This document shows, piece by piece, positions 62,671-64,000 of a DNA stretch of 64,000 nucleotides (within the stretch, counting starts at the first letter, position 1; each line of letters begins with the position of its first letter). The DNA comes from Persephonella sp. GTDB lineage: Bacteria > Aquificota > Aquificia > Aquificales > Hydrogenothermaceae. The DNA lies in assembly GCF_027023985.1 (NCBI RefSeq), contig NZ_JALVTW010000025.1:1-64000 (forward strand), read 5' to 3'. The translations under genes and the position numbers were made by a program. Below the pieces are notes generated by a model. The model saw only the letters and a list, made by a program, of their open reading frames with translations. It searched no databases and was not told where the DNA came from.

Positions 62671-63955
62671 TCATTTTAACTTTTATCAGCTTTTTAACCT
62701 GTTTAACATCCCTTTTCTTTACAGGGATGAATAGCTTCATATTAGGATAAATATTTCCCTTTAGCTTATTCCATAGTTTAATAACTGTTATAGAAACTCC
62801 AAACTTACGGGAGATTTTTCTTAAAGTATCTCCTCTTTTAACTCTGTAATAAAAACCTTTTTGAGTATAAATCAACTCGTCTGTCAGGTCAATTAAGCCT
62901 CTATAATAATCGGGAGGTGCAAGGATATATGATGGAACAGTAATTATCATCTTAGAGTTAATATAGGAAGATTTTAAATGATTTAGTTTTTTTAGCCTTT
63001 TGACTGATGTATGGAATTTTTTGGCTATTTTAGCAAGGGTATCCCCCTTTTGAACCTGATAATTAATCAATGCTGGATATTTTTTCAGTGGTGCATTTTC
63101 TACAACATATAAAACAGCATTTTTCATTCCCTTTGGAACATACAGGTTATATTCCTGATTATCAGGTGGAATAACGCCCCTTTTTAGATGGGGGTTCATC
63201 TCTTTTAGTTTTTTATATGGAATACCTGTATTTTTTGCTATATATTTAAGAGATACAGGTTTGTTTAGTTTTACTACATCATAGCTAATATAGTCATAAT
63301 TGAAATTTTCCTTTTTCAATAAATCTTTGACTATTATTACCGTTGCAATAAAGTTAGGCACGTAATTTCTGGTTTCCCTTGAAAGATACTCATCTATATC
63401 CCAAAAATTTCTTGCCCTGTATCTGTTGATTTTTCTTATTATTGTTCCTTCACCTGCATTATAACTGGCAAGGGCAAGTCCCCAATCTTCAAAAATGCTA
63501 TGCAAGTCTTTTAGATAAAGGGCTGCTGCTATTGTGGATTTTTCAGGGTCGAGTCTTTCATCAACCCATTTGTTTATTTTCAGCCCATACGTTCTGGCTG
63601 TATGAGGCATAAACTGCCATAATCCCCGAGCTCCTGCAGGGGATTTTACATAAATGTTGAAATGGCTTTCTATTATTGGTAGAAAAGCCATATCCTCCGG
63701 AATTCCATATTCTTTGAAGATTTTTCTTATGGCAGGAATATATTTTTTTCCTCTGTTGAGGATAATCTTTATTCTTGGTAAACCTCTCTTTCTAAAAAGG
63801 ATTACCCTGTTTCTAATCAGAGAATAGTTAGCAATTCCTATCTTTTGTAGTTTAAAGTTTTTATAAGCCCATGAGTTAGACTTCTCTATTTCCTTTGCAG
63901 TAGCCAAGAAAAACACTACAAAAAATGCTATAATTAATCCTGAAAATCTTTTCAT
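62663..63955 (-). CDS. MltD-like lytic transglycosylase with LysM domains
   Basis: An exported murein-cleaving enzyme of 430 residues. A signal peptide (GLIIAFFVVFFLATA) comes first. The SLT domain has the catalytic Glu96 in PIIESHFNIYVKSP, then AGARGLWQFMPHTARTYGL and ALASYNAGEGTI. Three LysM-type peptidoglycan-binding units follow: a diverged one near 230-280, then YQVQKGDTLAKIAKKFHTS and YRVKRGDTLRKISRKFGVS. This is the MltD architecture. It is the first gene of the minus-strand operon leading to mfd; the promoter must lie at or beyond the window end (63956-64000 shows no clear boxes). Confidence 0.9.
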   Translation of the reverse strand: MKRFSGLIIAFFVVFFLATAKEIEKSNSWAYKNFKLQKIGIANYSLIRNRVILFRKRGLPRIKIILNRGKKYIPAIRKIFKEYGIPEDMAFLPIIESHFNIYVKSPAGARGLWQFMPHTARTYGLKINKWVDERLDPEKSTIAAALYLKDLHSIFEDWGLALASYNAGEGTIIRKINRYRARNFWDIDEYLSRETRNYVPNFIATVIIVKDLLKKENFNYDYISYDVVKLNKPVSLKYIAKNTGIPYKKLKEMNPHLKRGVIPPDNQEYNLYVPKGMKNAVLYVVENAPLKKYPALINYQVQKGDTLAKIAKKFHTSVKRLKKLNHLKSSYINSKMIITVPSYILAPPDYYRGLIDLTDELIYTQKGFYYRVKRGDTLRKISRKFGVSITVIKLWNKLKGNIYPNMKLFIPVKKRDVKQVKKLIKVKMNG

Positions 63956-64000
63956 TTCTGCCGTAACTACCGCTCCTTAATAATTTTTATTGAAATTTAA

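Overview
The window reads as a chromosomal piece of an AT-rich thermophilic chemolithotroph of the Aquificota, most likely the family Hydrogenothermaceae (Persephonella or Sulfurihydrogenibium relatives). This is inferred from base composition, the CRISPR-Lon (Calp) module known from Sulfurihydrogenibium, the long DHH-CBS tRNA nucleotidyltransferase, the multihaem c-type cytochromes and the many c-di-GMP proteins. No taxonomic marker such as rRNA is present, so this is a best guess. Genes are tightly packed, with many 1-20 base overlaps, and no intergenic gap exceeds 300 bases.

Region 1-6300 is a defence island. A Cas1-like gene runs off the left edge. It is followed by a leader, a 13-repeat CRISPR array and, on the opposite strand, a four-gene operon: a MazF-like protein, then CalpS (ECF-like sigma factor), CalpT (MazF-like, cleaved inhibitor) and CalpL (Lon protease fused to the cyclic-tetra-adenylate sensor SAVED). 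By published work on the Sulfurihydrogenibium homologues, type III CRISPR signalling activates CalpL, which cuts CalpT and frees CalpS to redirect RNA polymerase. I find one bipartite element, TGTCARA-N15/16-YGTTWAT, upstream of the cas1-like gene, of a 39-residue basic protein and of a DUF1232 membrane protein. It resembles ECF-type promoters and is a candidate CalpS regulon. This is the most interesting unexplained signal in the window.

Region 6.4-13.8 kb holds a redox operon on the minus strand (rubredoxin, methyltransferase, triheme and pentaheme cytochromes) with a hairpin that could hide a Shine-Dalgarno site. It also holds an orphan class III nucleotide cyclase that could be Pycsar-like, a broken MNT antitoxin, mtnC-rsgA, and a GlcF/HdrD-like Fe-S protein. 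Region 13.9-26.3 kb is a chemosensory operon (soluble double-MCP, triple CheW, CheB, HEAT-like, CheR, PAS-GAF-EAL) lacking CheA, then bioA, a dCache diguanylate cyclase and an HD hydrolase.

Region 26.3-41.6 kb is mainly housekeeping: nuoF-nuoE, metG, a GGDEF-EAL protein, phosphohexomutase, a thioesterase, pmbA, tRNA-Leu(GAG), CCA-type nucleotidyltransferase, a YtfJ-like protein and exonuclease III. Region 41.6-52.0 kb is a transport and toxin-antitoxin cluster: a TetR repressor whose operator covers its own start codon, TolC, two HlyD/EmrA-type adaptors, an EmrB-type pump, MscS, a double ABC ATPase without a permease, a HEPN-MNT pair and an MFS transporter. Region 52.1-64.0 kb has a CHASE4-like-PAS-GGDEF-EAL protein, dnaE, a flavodoxin-like protein, and a minus-strand operon of mltD, small membrane proteins, psiE-like and mfd.
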